A DNA stretch of 35,879 nucleotides from assembly GCA_049611965.1 (NCBI GenBank), contig JBMZBC010000022.1:1-35879 (forward strand). The letters are read 5' to 3'. Positions 8,556 through 17,398 of this stretch are shown in pieces (the first letter of the stretch is position 1; each line of letters begins with the position of its first letter). The DNA comes from UBA10364 sp049611965. Its GTDB lineage: Bacteria > Bacteroidota > Bacteroidia > Flavobacteriales > Schleiferiaceae. The notes beneath the pieces are model-generated. The model saw nothing but the letters and a program-made list of their open reading frames with translations. It was not told the origin of the DNA and searched no databases. The position numbers and the translations under genes were made by a program.

Positions 8556-10220
8556 TCAAATCTCAGCGTCGAAGTTCTTTTTGAGGTGATTTTTGTAATC
8601 CTCAATGCTGTTTTTCATGTCTTTTCTCAGCAAGAAAATTCCAATCAAATTTGGCAGTGTCATCAGCGCAATCGCAATTCCAGCAAAGGTCCAGACGATT
8701 GTCGTATCGATGATGGCAGCCAAGAAGAACCCGAGGACATAAACGATGCGGTAGTAGTTCACATATTTTACACCAAACAAATAGGTCACACTTCTACCCC
8801 CGTAATAGCTCCAAGAAATTGCCGTTGAAAAGGCAAATAGTAGCAAACCAATGGCCACGATGTATTGGCCAAAATCGCCAAATAATCCTTTGTTAAACGC
8901 AATGGCCGTAAGCGGCGCGCTGTGTACCAAAGATTTTCCTGAGAAGGTGTACTTCGAAGGGTCTTTTACGCGACCATTTTCTACAGCAACTGTTCCCGTA
9001 TAAGGTGTACCCTCACTACTTATAACGACTTCTTCCGCAATAGATCTAGCGTGAAGGATCGTTACTCCTTCCGGGGTGCCTTCAATCACTTGAAGGTGGC
9101 CAGTAAATTCTTCAATATCTCCCCCATTGTTGTAGTATTCAAAAAGAGCTGTTCCATCCGCATCTTCGGTAAGTAGATCTGCAGCAATGACCATATCAGA
9201 ATAACTAAAGTCGTTTTGATGTTTTTCATTCCAAACGCCTGAGCTTAAAAGCGTTAGACCAGTTATAGAACAGATAATAATGGTATCAATGAACGGCTCA
9301 AGAATGGCTACCATACCTTCACTTACAGGGTGTTCCGCTTTTGCCGCAGCATGGGCAATTGGAGCTGAACCTTGACCCGCTTCATTAGAAAACAATCCTC
9401 TGTTGACACCCCGGTTAAAGGCATAAGCAATAGTTGCTCCCAAGAATCCTCCCGCAGCAGAAGAACCTGTGAATACATCTGCGAAGATGCTGATGAAAGA
9501 AGGAATGATATTCTCATAGTTCATCACAATGACCGACAAGGCGCCAATCACATAAATGATCGCCATCATTGGTACGAGTTTTTCTGTTACCGCAGCAATG
9601 CGCTTAATACCCCCTAGAATGATCAAACCGAGCAGCACTGAAAGCACCGCACCAGTGACAATTTCTTCGATACCAAACGTAGCTTTCAACGATGCAGCAA
9701 TACTGTTGACCTGAGGCATGTTACCCGTCCCGAATGAACTAATGATCGCAGCTACAGCGAAAAGTGCCGCCATCCACTTCATGTTCAATTTGTTCTTCAT
9801 GTAGTACATCGGTCCACCTGAAGCTGTGCCGTCCTCAGCAAATTCACGGTATTTATGACTAAGCGTCACCTCCACAAATTTGGTGGTCATACCTAAGGCA
9901 GCTGTCACCAACATCCAGAACAGAGCTGCCGGTCCACCGAGGTGGATGGCAAAGGCTACACCCGCTATGTTTCCTGTACCTACTGTACCAGATAACGCTG
10001 TAGCCAAGGACTGAAAATGAGAGGTATCTCCTTTCGCTCCTTCCTCATCGAATTTGCCACGCACCACATCAATGGCATGCTTAAAAAATCTGATTTGAGG
10101 GAACTTCAAATAAACCGTGAAGAATATCCCTGAACCGAGAAGGGCAAAGACAAACCAGCTAGAGCCGCCAATGTATCCGTCAATAGTTGCTAGAATGTCA
10201 TTAAGAGATGCCAAATCCAT
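8556..10220 (-). CDS. Sodium:alanine/glycine symporter family (AGCS) protein with an extra loop
   Basis: This 554-residue inner-membrane symporter belongs to the AGCS family, which imports alanine or glycine with Na+. Recognisable family stretches are SLATALSGTVGTGNIAGVA (about 71-89), the GGPMYYM motif (about 135-141), GLFSNEAGQGSAPIAHAAA (about 275-293) and FAFSTAISWSYYGG (about 462-475). Usual members are around 450-480 residues. The surplus here is a hydrophilic, acidic segment of about 100 residues (331-433) between two late membrane helices. The gene starts 93 bp downstream of dnaK's stop and follows dnaK's terminator, so it probably has its own promoter in the 44 bp before the ATG, although only a poor -7 match (TATCTTCG) is seen. 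The substrate is inferred from the family. Confidence 0.9.
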   Translation of the reverse strand: MDLASLNDILATIDGYIGGSSWFVFALLGSGIFFTVYLKFPQIRFFKHAIDVVRGKFDEEGAKGDTSHFQSLATALSGTVGTGNIAGVAFAIHLGGPAALFWMLVTAALGMTTKFVEVTLSHKYREFAEDGTASGGPMYYMKNKLNMKWMAALFAVAAIISSFGTGNMPQVNSIAASLKATFGIEEIVTGAVLSVLLGLIILGGIKRIAAVTEKLVPMMAIIYVIGALSVIVMNYENIIPSFISIFADVFTGSSAAGGFLGATIAYAFNRGVNRGLFSNEAGQGSAPIAHAAAKAEHPVSEGMVAILEPFIDTIIICSITGLTLLSSGVWNEKHQNDFSYSDMVIAADLLTEDADGTALFEYYNNGGDIEEFTGHLQVIEGTPEGVTILHARSIAEEVVISSEGTPYTGTVAVENGRVKDPSKYTFSGKSLVHSAPLTAIAFNKGLFGDFGQYIVAIGLLLFAFSTAISWSYYGGRSVTYLFGVKYVNYYRIVYVLGFFLAAIIDTTIVWTFAGIAIALMTLPNLIGIFLLRKDMKNSIEDYKNHLKKNFDAEI

Positions 10221-10256
10221 ACGTGTACTGCGTTTTTTGAGTGAAAGCCCGAAGAT

Positions 10257-10293
10257 AAATAAAAAAGCCCCCGCGCCGAGGGCGCGGGGGCTT
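10257..10293 (-). terminator. Rho-independent terminator of dnaK
   Basis: A 13-bp perfect GC-rich stem lies at 10265-10277 / 10281-10293 with a GAG loop. Read on the minus strand it is followed by a run of T (complement of the A-run at 10261-10266). It sits about 20 bp after the dnaK stop codon and before the AGCS gene. Confidence 0.92.
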
Positions 10294-10313
10294 GCTATAA
10301 CCTTGAGTAGGGA

Positions 10314-12215
10314 TTATTTCACCTCTTCAAAATCTACGTCAGTGACATCGTCAGCGCCGCCAGCATCGCCACCACCGTCAGTAGGACCTTGATCGCCACC
10401 GCCTTGGTTTTGCTGCATTGCTGCTTGAATTTCTGCTGAAGCCGCTTGAAGCGCAGCGTTGAGCTTTTCTTGAGCCGCATCACAACCTGCGATATCTTTC
10501 GCGCCGTGTGCTGCTTTGAGCTCTGCCAATGCTGTATCGATAGGACCTTGCTTATCTTCTGGAAGCTTGCCTTCGATTTCCTTCATTTGCTTCTCTACTT
10601 GGAAGACCATGCTATCTGCTGCGTTGAGCTTGTCAATCTCTTCCTTAGCTTTTTTATCTGCATCAGCATTTGCTTCTGCTTCTTGCTTCATACGATCAAT
10701 CTCTTCCTGGCTCAAACCTGAAGAGGCTTCGATACGAATGTTTTGCTCTTTACCAGTGTTCTTATCCTTCGCACTTACGTTTAGGATACCGTTCGAATCG
10801 ATATCGAAAGTCACCTCAATCTGAGGTACACCACGCGGTGCAGCTGGGATACCGTCCAAGTGGAATCGGCCAATAGTTTTGTTATCCCCTGCCATTGGAC
10901 GCTCACCTTGAAGGATGTGAATCTCTACAGAAGGTTGGTTATCTGCTGCCGTTGAGAAGGTCTCTGACTTCTTCGTAGGAATAGTCGTGTTCGCTTCGAT
11001 CAACTTTGTCATTACACCACCCATGGTTTCGATACCCAATGAAAGTGGCGTTACATCTAGAAGAAGAACGTCTTTCACATCACCGGCGAGTACACCACCT
11101 TGGATAGAAGCACCAATAGCAACTACCTCATCAGGGTTCACACCTTTCGACGGCTCTTTTCCGAAGAATGCTTTAACTGCTTCTTGGATTGCTGGAATAC
11201 GAGTAGTACCCCCTACTAAAATGACTTCGTCAATCTCTGAAGTCGAATAACCTGCATTCTGAAGTGCCGATTTTGCTGGAGCAATGGTGCGCTCAATCAA
11301 TGAGGCTGCCAATTGTTCAAACTTAGCGCGACTCAACGTACGTACCAAGTGCTTCGGCCCTGAGGCTGTTGCTGTGATGTACGGCAAGTTGATTTCAGTT
11401 GAGGTTGTTGACGACAATTCAATCTTCGCTTTCTCTGCAGCCTCTTTCAAACGCTGCAATGCCATGTTATCTTGGCGCAAGTCCATAGACTCTTCTGCCT
11501 TAAACTCTTCTGCCAACCAATCGATCAATACCTGGTCAAAGTCATCACCACCAAGGTGTGTATCACCGTCGGTAGATTTTACTTCAAATACGCCATCACC
11601 CAACTCTAGTACAGATACATCGTGCGTACCACCACCACAGTCAAAAACAACGATTTTTTGATCCTGGCCTTTTTTATCTAATCCGTATGCCAAAGCCGCA
11701 GCTGTAGGCTCGTTGATGATACGACGTACGTTCAAGCCAGCAATTTCACCTGCCTCTTTAGTCGCTTGACGCTGTGCATCGTCAAAATATGCTGGAACGG
11801 TAATTACAGCCTCGCTCACATCGGCGCCCAAGTAATCCTCAGCAGTCTTCTTCATTTTCTGAAGAATCATGGCTGAAATCTCCTGCGGCGTGTACTGACG
11901 TCCGTCGATATTTACACGAGGTGTGTCGTTATCGCCTGCTTCAACTGTGTAAGGAACACGTCCGGCATCCGATTGAACATTTGAAAATTTCTCACCCATG
12001 AAACGCTTTACAGAGTAAACCGTTTTTTCGGGGTTGGTAATGGCTTGGCGTTTTGCTGGATCACCAACTTTACGCTCACCGCCTTCTACAAAACCTACAA
12101 TAGAAGGAGTCGTTCTTTTTCCTTCGCTGTTTGGAATTACTACTGGCTCGTTACCCTCCATTACAGAGACACAAGAGTTCGTTGTTCCGAGGTCAATTCC
12201 TATGATTTTACCCAT
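10314..12215 (-). CDS. dnaK: Molecular chaperone DnaK (Hsp70)
   Basis: This is full-length cytoplasmic Hsp70 (633 residues). It binds unfolded peptides in an ATP-driven cycle with DnaJ and GrpE. The N-terminal ATPase domain starts MGKIIGIDLGTTNSCVSVMEG and contains the phosphate loops FDCGGGTHDVS and ILVGGTTRIP. The substrate-binding domain includes LLDVTPLSLGIETMGG and the linker DVKDVLLLD. The C-terminus is an acidic Gly-rich tail ending DVTDVDFEEVK, close to the family's EEVD-like end. FDCGGGTHD differs from the E. coli DLGGGTFD at two positions; I recall similar variants in Bacteroidota, so function should be intact. dnaJ and grpE are not adjacent. No CIRCE operator is seen in the 162 bp upstream. 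A strong terminator follows. Confidence 0.98.
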   Translation of the reverse strand: MGKIIGIDLGTTNSCVSVMEGNEPVVIPNSEGKRTTPSIVGFVEGGERKVGDPAKRQAITNPEKTVYSVKRFMGEKFSNVQSDAGRVPYTVEAGDNDTPRVNIDGRQYTPQEISAMILQKMKKTAEDYLGADVSEAVITVPAYFDDAQRQATKEAGEIAGLNVRRIINEPTAAALAYGLDKKGQDQKIVVFDCGGGTHDVSVLELGDGVFEVKSTDGDTHLGGDDFDQVLIDWLAEEFKAEESMDLRQDNMALQRLKEAAEKAKIELSSTTSTEINLPYITATASGPKHLVRTLSRAKFEQLAASLIERTIAPAKSALQNAGYSTSEIDEVILVGGTTRIPAIQEAVKAFFGKEPSKGVNPDEVVAIGASIQGGVLAGDVKDVLLLDVTPLSLGIETMGGVMTKLIEANTTIPTKKSETFSTAADNQPSVEIHILQGERPMAGDNKTIGRFHLDGIPAAPRGVPQIEVTFDIDSNGILNVSAKDKNTGKEQNIRIEASSGLSQEEIDRMKQEAEANADADKKAKEEIDKLNAADSMVFQVEKQMKEIEGKLPEDKQGPIDTALAELKAAHGAKDIAGCDAAQEKLNAALQAASAEIQAAMQQNQGGGDQGPTDGGGDAGGADDVTDVDFEEVK

Positions 12216-12334
12216 TTTATATTAGTTAAGGTTATCAATTCAAATAGTACGACCTCGTATAAACAAGCCTTGTGCCATTAGCTTTTCAGGCCAATTTCAC
12301 TTCCAAAGTGTCAGCATTTTGGTAAAAACTATGT

Positions 12335-12364
12335 CAAAATGAAAGGACCTTCTGCCAAAAGGTC
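12335..12364 (-). terminator. Possible weak terminator after the DUF4249-like gene
   Basis: Reading on the minus strand, GACCTT and AAGGTC form a 6-bp stem with a 7-nt loop, followed by a T-rich CTTTCATTTT. It lies 13 bp after the stop of the upstream lipoprotein gene and before dnaK. The stem is short, so termination may be incomplete. Confidence 0.4.
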
Positions 12365-12377
12365 ATAATAGCGTAGT

Positions 12378-13406
12378 CTAGAAGCAGACCTTATCTCCGT
12401 CCACACAGATGCATGAATCGATCCCTTGAAAATCAACCCAACCCATATCGCAGGTGAAAATGCCGCGCCACAAGCTGTCCATAGAATACGTGCTCAACTG
12501 CACATTTTCCTGTATCCCAACGGCTCTCGAAGAGAACAAGCCAATACCCCCATCGATATTGGTAAACAAAGGCTTCTCTTGAACAATTCCTTGAGACGGT
12601 TGACTCACGTTAATGTAGGTCGCGTAATCGTCAGCCGCCGCCCAGATTTCTACATCCATGCCTTTGAATACACGAACTTTATCTGTAGTAGTGCCTATGT
12701 TGTTGCGTAAAAAGCGGAAGTAAGCATCGTAAGTAACCTCCGAGACAAACGTTCCATTTCCATTCAGGTTACTTCCCGTACGCACCGGCAAGGCATAGGT
12801 CAATGTTTTCATCACACTGTCCTGTGGATTTGAACGAGGTGCCTCTTTATATTTGAAATGCAGGTAGCCTTGGTACAAACGTGCATTCTTGGTTGCATCC
12901 CATTTAAACTCCGCGTTACTGATACCAAATGAAATCTTTTGGAAGCCTCTAGGTTTGGTAATACTCACATTTCCAACAATCGGAGTAACCGCTTCAAAGT
13001 TATTATTCCCTGGTATAAAGCCGCGAATGCGGTATTCAAAAGACTTATCAATAGGAGCATCGGTCCAATACAACCGGTAATTATCAGTGGTAAAGATGCC
13101 AGGCTCGAGTGCGTTGGTGTCCTTGCGGTAAAACTCGTAGGTATTGATAACATCGCCGCTGGCATTCAGCTGAGCAAGATAGATAGCGGCAGTATCGAAA
13201 TACAAGCTATCACTGTATACCGCACCCGCTAACAATCCATCTTCGCCGAGGTAGGTTCTGTGTAATCGTACCCATTGTGTATCTAAATCCTTATCCAATA
13301 GGCCATAAACCACATTTTCAACGTCGTAATCGGCATTAATGTCCAAGGAATTGTCGCACGAAAACAGCACGAAAAAGGCAAAAAGGGTAAGAATGTGGTT
13401 TTTCAT
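12378..13406 (-). CDS. Lipoprotein of unknown function, DUF4249-like
   Basis: This 342-residue protein has a lipoprotein signal peptide (MKNHILTLFAFFVLFSC, lipid-anchored Cys at about residue 16) and a beta-rich remainder. The order of features (a lipobox, then VVYGLLDKDLDTQWVRLHRTY, then YSDS and a later W/Y-rich domain) resembles DUF4249 proteins of Bacteroidota, which are often encoded near TonB-dependent receptors. None is present here, and the family assignment is only an impression. It is probably an outer-membrane or periplasmic lipoprotein. I chose the ATG at 13406 rather than the in-frame TTG at 13415 because the latter lies inside a -7 promoter element. A 162-bp gap separates it from dnaK, so it is probably transcribed separately. 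Confidence 0.75.
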   Translation of the reverse strand: MKNHILTLFAFFVLFSCDNSLDINADYDVENVVYGLLDKDLDTQWVRLHRTYLGEDGLLAGAVYSDSLYFDTAAIYLAQLNASGDVINTYEFYRKDTNALEPGIFTTDNYRLYWTDAPIDKSFEYRIRGFIPGNNNFEAVTPIVGNVSITKPRGFQKISFGISNAEFKWDATKNARLYQGYLHFKYKEAPRSNPQDSVMKTLTYALPVRTGSNLNGNGTFVSEVTYDAYFRFLRNNIGTTTDKVRVFKGMDVEIWAAADDYATYINVSQPSQGIVQEKPLFTNIDGGIGLFSSRAVGIQENVQLSTYSMDSLWRGIFTCDMGWVDFQGIDSCICVDGDKVCF

Positions 13407-13412
13407 CGGTGC

Positions 13413-13420
13413 CAAAAATA
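13413..13420 (-). promoter_or_regulatory. -7 promoter element (TATTTTTG) for the DUF4249-like gene
   Basis: On the minus strand TATTTTTG matches the Bacteroidota TAnnTTTG consensus exactly. Its last base lies only 6 nt before the chosen ATG, so the transcript would have almost no 5' leader. No clear -33 TTG was found. Confidence 0.5.
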
Positions 13421-13477
13421 CAACCTACGGGTTGAGTTCTTTTCTTTGTAGGACAGAAAACACAAAAATCGTGCACC

Positions 13478-14302
13478 ATGAGCGTTGCGAAGAAAGAATT
13501 TAAGAAAGTCACTACCCACAGTCTTCAGCAAATGAAAGACCAAGGAGAAAAAATATCTATGCTAACCGCGTACGACTACACCATGGCGAAAATGGTGGAT
13601 GCAGCAGGTGTGGATTGTATTCTTGTGGGCGACAGTGCATCCAATGTAATGGCGGGTCACGAGACGACCCTCCCAATTACGCTTGATCACATGATTTACC
13701 ACGCCAGCTCCGTGGTACGCGCTGTTGACCGTGCCTTAATTGTGGTTGACCTTCCCTTTGGTACCTATCAGGGCGATTCAAAGCAGGCCTTAAATTCTGC
13801 CATTCGTGTCATGAAAGAAACTGGCGGTCACGCTGTGAAGCTAGAAGGCGGTATTGAAATCATCGAAGGCATCAAGCGTATCCTTACGGCTGGTATTCCG
13901 GTTATGGGTCATCTTGGACTTACACCACAGAGCATTTATAAATTCGGTACCTACAGCGTTCGTGCCAAGGAAGAAGCAGAGGCTGCAAAGCTTAAGGAAG
14001 ATGCCCTAGCCTTGCAAGAAGCAGGCTGTTTCGGGATTGTTTTGGAAAAGGTCCCTGCAGCACTTGCAGCGGAGGTGGCGCGAATGCTTGATATTCCTGT
14101 CATCGGCATTGGTGCTGGCCCAGGTGTGGACGGTCAGGTTTTAGTATTCCACGATTTGGTCGGGATGACTCATAAATTCAATCCACGATTCTTACGTCGT
14201 TACTTGAATCTGTACGATGATATCACGGGTGCAATTGGACAGTACGTCAAGGATGTGAAAGACGTCGATTTCCCGAACGAGAGCGAAAGCTACCCGAGCT
14301 AA
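13478..14302 (+). CDS. panB: 3-methyl-2-oxobutanoate hydroxymethyltransferase
   Basis: PanB adds a hydroxymethyl group from methylene-tetrahydrofolate to 2-oxoisovalerate, giving ketopantoate on the pantothenate/CoA pathway in the cytoplasm. The 274-residue length is normal. Family signatures include MLTAYDYTMAKMVDAAGVD, the metal-binding VGDSASNVMAGH, VDLPFGTYQG, the conserved VKLEGG and MGHLGLTPQS. The ATG at 13478 follows an A-rich leader. A near -7 element (TTTCTTTG, one mismatch) lies at 13441-13448. The pseudouridine synthase start follows the stop by one base, so the two are likely co-transcribed although functionally unrelated. panC and panD are not in the window. Confidence 0.97.
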   Translation: MSVAKKEFKKVTTHSLQQMKDQGEKISMLTAYDYTMAKMVDAAGVDCILVGDSASNVMAGHETTLPITLDHMIYHASSVVRAVDRALIVVDLPFGTYQGDSKQALNSAIRVMKETGGHAVKLEGGIEIIEGIKRILTAGIPVMGHLGLTPQSIYKFGTYSVRAKEEAEAAKLKEDALALQEAGCFGIVLEKVPAALAAEVARMLDIPVIGIGAGPGVDGQVLVFHDLVGMTHKFNPRFLRRYLNLYDDITGAIGQYVKDVKDVDFPNESESYPS

Positions 14303-14303
14303 A

Positions 14304-14972
14304 TTGGCCACTCCTTTAAATATCATTTACGAAGACAATCACCTGGTTGCCGTTAATAAGCGTCCTGGAGATCTTGTTCAAGGTGATAAAACAGGAGACC
14401 AGCCATTGCCTGAGTACATCAAATCTTACCTGAAAGAGAAATTCAATAAACCGGGCAATGTTTTTTGTGGCGTCATTCATCGCCTCGATCGCCCAACGAC
14501 GGGAGTGGTACTTTTTGCTAGAACTTCCAAAGGCTTGGAGCGCATGAACAAGGCGTTCAAAGATCGACAGACTCAGAAAACCTACTGGGCCGTCGTTGAG
14601 GGTCAACTTCGTGGAAAGAATGACCTAAAGCATTACCTCAAAAAAAACAGCAAAAACAACAAAGCCATTGTTTTCAAACGCCCTGAAGAAGGAGCGAAAG
14701 AAGCTCGATTGAGTTATACTGTTTTGAAAACTGGGGACAATTATTCGCTTGTCCAAGTTGAGTTGCACACGGGTCGTCACCACCAGATCAGGGCACAATT
14801 CTCTGCCATTGGTCATGCCATTAAAGGCGATGTGAAGTACGGTGCTCGAAGGGCTGAGCGGGATAAGAGCATCTGCTTGCACGCTAGGTCTTTGACCTTT
14901 AATCACCCAACGACAAAAGAGCCAACCACAATTGCTGCGGAGGCGCCACAAACCTTTCAGCCGTTTCTTTAA
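14304..14972 (+). CDS. RluA-family RNA pseudouridine synthase, without S4 domain
   Basis: This 222-residue enzyme converts specific uridines in rRNA or tRNA to pseudouridine. The catalytic motif HRLDRPTTG (Asp in RLD) lies near residues 59-67, preceded by NKRPGDLVQGD. The later TGRHHQIRAQF motif is also typical of RluA-type enzymes. The protein starts directly in the catalytic domain, so the N-terminal S4 RNA-binding domain of RluC/RluD is absent, as in short RluA/TruC-like members; the target base is unknown. The start is a TTG one base after the panB stop, and no better in-frame start precedes the conserved IIYEDNHLVAVNK. The 3' end overlaps the convergent priA gene by 4 bp. Confidence 0.92.
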   Translation: MATPLNIIYEDNHLVAVNKRPGDLVQGDKTGDQPLPEYIKSYLKEKFNKPGNVFCGVIHRLDRPTTGVVLFARTSKGLERMNKAFKDRQTQKTYWAVVEGQLRGKNDLKHYLKKNSKNNKAIVFKRPEEGAKEARLSYTVLKTGDNYSLVQVELHTGRHHQIRAQFSAIGHAIKGDVKYGARRAERDKSICLHARSLTFNHPTTKEPTTIAAEAPQTFQPFL

Positions 14973-17398
14973 GAATTAGGGTCAACGTCAAAGACTACTT
15001 TAACACGATGGAAATCTGGGCTAAGCAGTATTTCCTGATGGGCCTTTTTTATTCGGTCGCGCACCTTGGCTCCTACACTACCCTTGTCCACCTTCACAAT
15101 AATCTGCATCTGATACAAGTTCTTTAATCGAGCAATGGGTGCGAATTCTGGTCCGAGGAATCGGTCCCCGATTTTGCTTCGAAGCGAACGGGCAAATTCA
15201 CCCGCAGCACGTTGCAAAAGTTTCTGATCACGATGCTTCATGGTGATGGTGATTAAACGCACATAGGGTGGGTAGCTGTATTCATTGCGCACCATGAGCT
15301 CTTTTTGGAGCATGCCGTCGTAGTCGTGGTTCATGGCCATCTGTATGATGGCATGACGCGGCTTCATACTTTGAATAACGACCTTTCCTTTGGATGTTCT
15401 ACGACCGGTGCGGCCACTGACTTGTTCAATGAGTTGAAATGCTCGTTCGTTGGCGCGAAAATCCGGATACGATAGCAGGTTATCTGCAGACATAATACCC
15501 ACAAGACCTACTCTATCGAAATCCAATCCCTTTGTGACCATCTGTGTACCTACCAAGATATCCACCTCGCCCTGCTCAACGCTGCGGATAAGATCTCCAA
15601 AAGCGTGTTTTCCCCTAGTAGTATCGAGGTCCATTCGCTTCACTGTAGCCTTTGGAAAGAGCGCTGCAGCTTCTTCAGCAATTTGTTCCGTACCGAATCC
15701 TTTGTGAAGCACGCTCTGACCTCCGCACGAGGAACACTTCATCACAGGAGGCGTTTGGTACCCGCAATAATGGCATTTGAGTTGGTTGGGACCTTTGTGG
15801 TAGGTCAACGAGATATCACATCGGGTACACCCTTCTACGTGACCGCAGGTCTGACACTGCTGAAAGGTGCTGAACCCCCTTCTGTTCTGAAATAAGATGA
15901 TGCTCTCCTCCTTTTGAAGGGCTGCGCGCATGGCATCCACGAGTTCTATGGAGAAATTTCCTTTCACCTCTCGGCGCTGCTTGGCACCGACCATATCGAC
16001 TACTTCTAGTTCAGGAAGTGGCGCCGTGTGGAAGCGCTGGAACAATTGGACCAAGTGATACCGGCCTGCCTTTGCGTTAAACATACTGTCTAAAGAAGGC
16101 GTAGCAGAGCCTAAGAGTATAGGACAGCTGTGTTGATTGGCCATCCAAACTGCCGTATCGCGCGCATGGTAACGCGGCGAGGGTTCGTATTGCTTAAAGC
16201 TACTCTCGTGCTCCTCGTCTACGATAATGAGACCTAAATCTGGTAAAGGCATAAAGAGTGCGGACCGTGCTCCCAAGACCAGCAGTGGCTCATCGCGCTC
16301 CAACGACTCTCGCCATGCAGCCAGTCGCTCGGCCGGAGTGAATCTGCTGTGATTTACAGCCACTGTAAAATGGACACGGAGTCTATTGATGAGTTGTGTG
16401 GTCAGTGCAATCTCTGGCAGCAAGTAGAGCACACGTTTGTGCGATTCAAAAGCCTTTTTAATGAGCTCTATGTAAATCTCTGTTTTTCCTGAGGCTGTCA
16501 CCCCGTGTAGAAGCGTTGGCTTGCCCGCAGCGAACCCCTCCTCTATCTGAGAAAGTGCCGTACTTTGGTGGCCGCTGAGTGAAATTTCAGAATGAGGCGC
16601 AGAAGCAGCCGTCGTGCCGTCTACCTCTTCAATCTCCTCTACAAGACCCTTCTTTTTTAACGCAAGAATTTGGGCACTCTCTATGTTGTGCTTTTTACGA
16701 AAAGCTCGACTATCAATAAAGTTATTCTCACTGCCACAGGCGGCTACAACACTCAGTAAGGCTTGGGTTTGCTTCTCGCTTCGCGAGGTCGCTTGAAATG
16801 CATCGTCTAAACGAGTAAGGTACTCTGGCGACACACGTATGAGCTTTCGTCTTTTGGCGCGAGCTACTTTCTTCAACTCTTCCTCTAACACCGCCCAGCC
16901 TTGCTCCAAAGCTTGCTGTACGAGCGGCATAGGATTCTTAACGTTGCAGACGGAACGCACCTCATCTAAGGTAAGTTTCTCGTTGCCTATCAGTGCTTCG
17001 TACAAGAGAAATAATGTATCTGATAATTTACTCTCGTCGGGCAGCACTTCGGGATCGCGCACTAATACGCTCTGAGAACTCAGCTTTAGTCCCGGTGGCA
17101 ATGCTGCATTCATCAGATCACCCAGCGGAGCCATATAATATCCCGACATCCAATTCCATTGTAAGAGTTGGTGTTCCAGCACTACAGGGCGCTCGTCCAA
17201 TACATTGATCAAGTACTTCAGCGATAAATCCTCCTCCGTTTCTAGCACGCGAACCACTAATGCGGCGTATTCTTTGCGCTTGCCAAATTGGACCAATACG
17301 CGCATACCAGAGACCAGCCTACCTGCAAATTCATTGGGCACGGCGTAGTGAAACACCTTGTCCAAAGGCAACGGTAAGATGACCTCAGCAACCAGCAT
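14969..17398 (-). CDS. priA: Primosomal protein N' (replication restart helicase)
   Basis: PriA is the 3'-5' helicase that recognises abandoned replication forks and reloads the replisome. At 809 residues it is full length. After the N-terminal DNA-binding region come Walker A GVTASGKTE (about 299-307), the DEEH box (394-397), LLGSATPS, and VGTQMVTKGLDF. The zinc-binding cysteines (CQTCGHVEGCTRC, then CHYCGY and CSSCGG) are intact. The ATG directly follows the TAG of the secreted helical protein (TAGATG), so translation is probably coupled. The 3' end overlaps the plus-strand pseudouridine synthase gene by 4 bp. Confidence 0.97.
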   Translation of the reverse strand: MLVAEVILPLPLDKVFHYAVPNEFAGRLVSGMRVLVQFGKRKEYAALVVRVLETEEDLSLKYLINVLDERPVVLEHQLLQWNWMSGYYMAPLGDLMNAALPPGLKLSSQSVLVRDPEVLPDESKLSDTLFLLYEALIGNEKLTLDEVRSVCNVKNPMPLVQQALEQGWAVLEEELKKVARAKRRKLIRVSPEYLTRLDDAFQATSRSEKQTQALLSVVAACGSENNFIDSRAFRKKHNIESAQILALKKKGLVEEIEEVDGTTAASAPHSEISLSGHQSTALSQIEEGFAAGKPTLLHGVTASGKTEIYIELIKKAFESHKRVLYLLPEIALTTQLINRLRVHFTVAVNHSRFTPAERLAAWRESLERDEPLLVLGARSALFMPLPDLGLIIVDEEHESSFKQYEPSPRYHARDTAVWMANQHSCPILLGSATPSLDSMFNAKAGRYHLVQLFQRFHTAPLPELEVVDMVGAKQRREVKGNFSIELVDAMRAALQKEESIILFQNRRGFSTFQQCQTCGHVEGCTRCDISLTYHKGPNQLKCHYCGYQTPPVMKCSSCGGQSVLHKGFGTEQIAEEAAALFPKATVKRMDLDTTRGKHAFGDLIRSVEQGEVDILVGTQMVTKGLDFDRVGLVGIMSADNLLSYPDFRANERAFQLIEQVSGRTGRRTSKGKVVIQSMKPRHAIIQMAMNHDYDGMLQKELMVRNEYSYPPYVRLITITMKHRDQKLLQRAAGEFARSLRSKIGDRFLGPEFAPIARLKNLYQMQIIVKVDKGSVGAKVRDRIKKAHQEILLSPDFHRVKVVFDVDPNS

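Noticed and set aside
11284..11661. 125-residue plus-strand frame opposite dnaK
   Set aside because: It is antisense to the DnaK ATPase domain, whose protein evidence is overwhelming.
12216..12377. CIRCE operator upstream of dnaK
   Set aside because: No TTAGCACTC-N9-GAGTGCTAA-like sequence is present.
14625..14951. 108-residue minus-strand frame opposite the pseudouridine synthase
   Set aside because: The plus strand encodes a recognisable RluA catalytic domain; the minus frame has no recognisable features.
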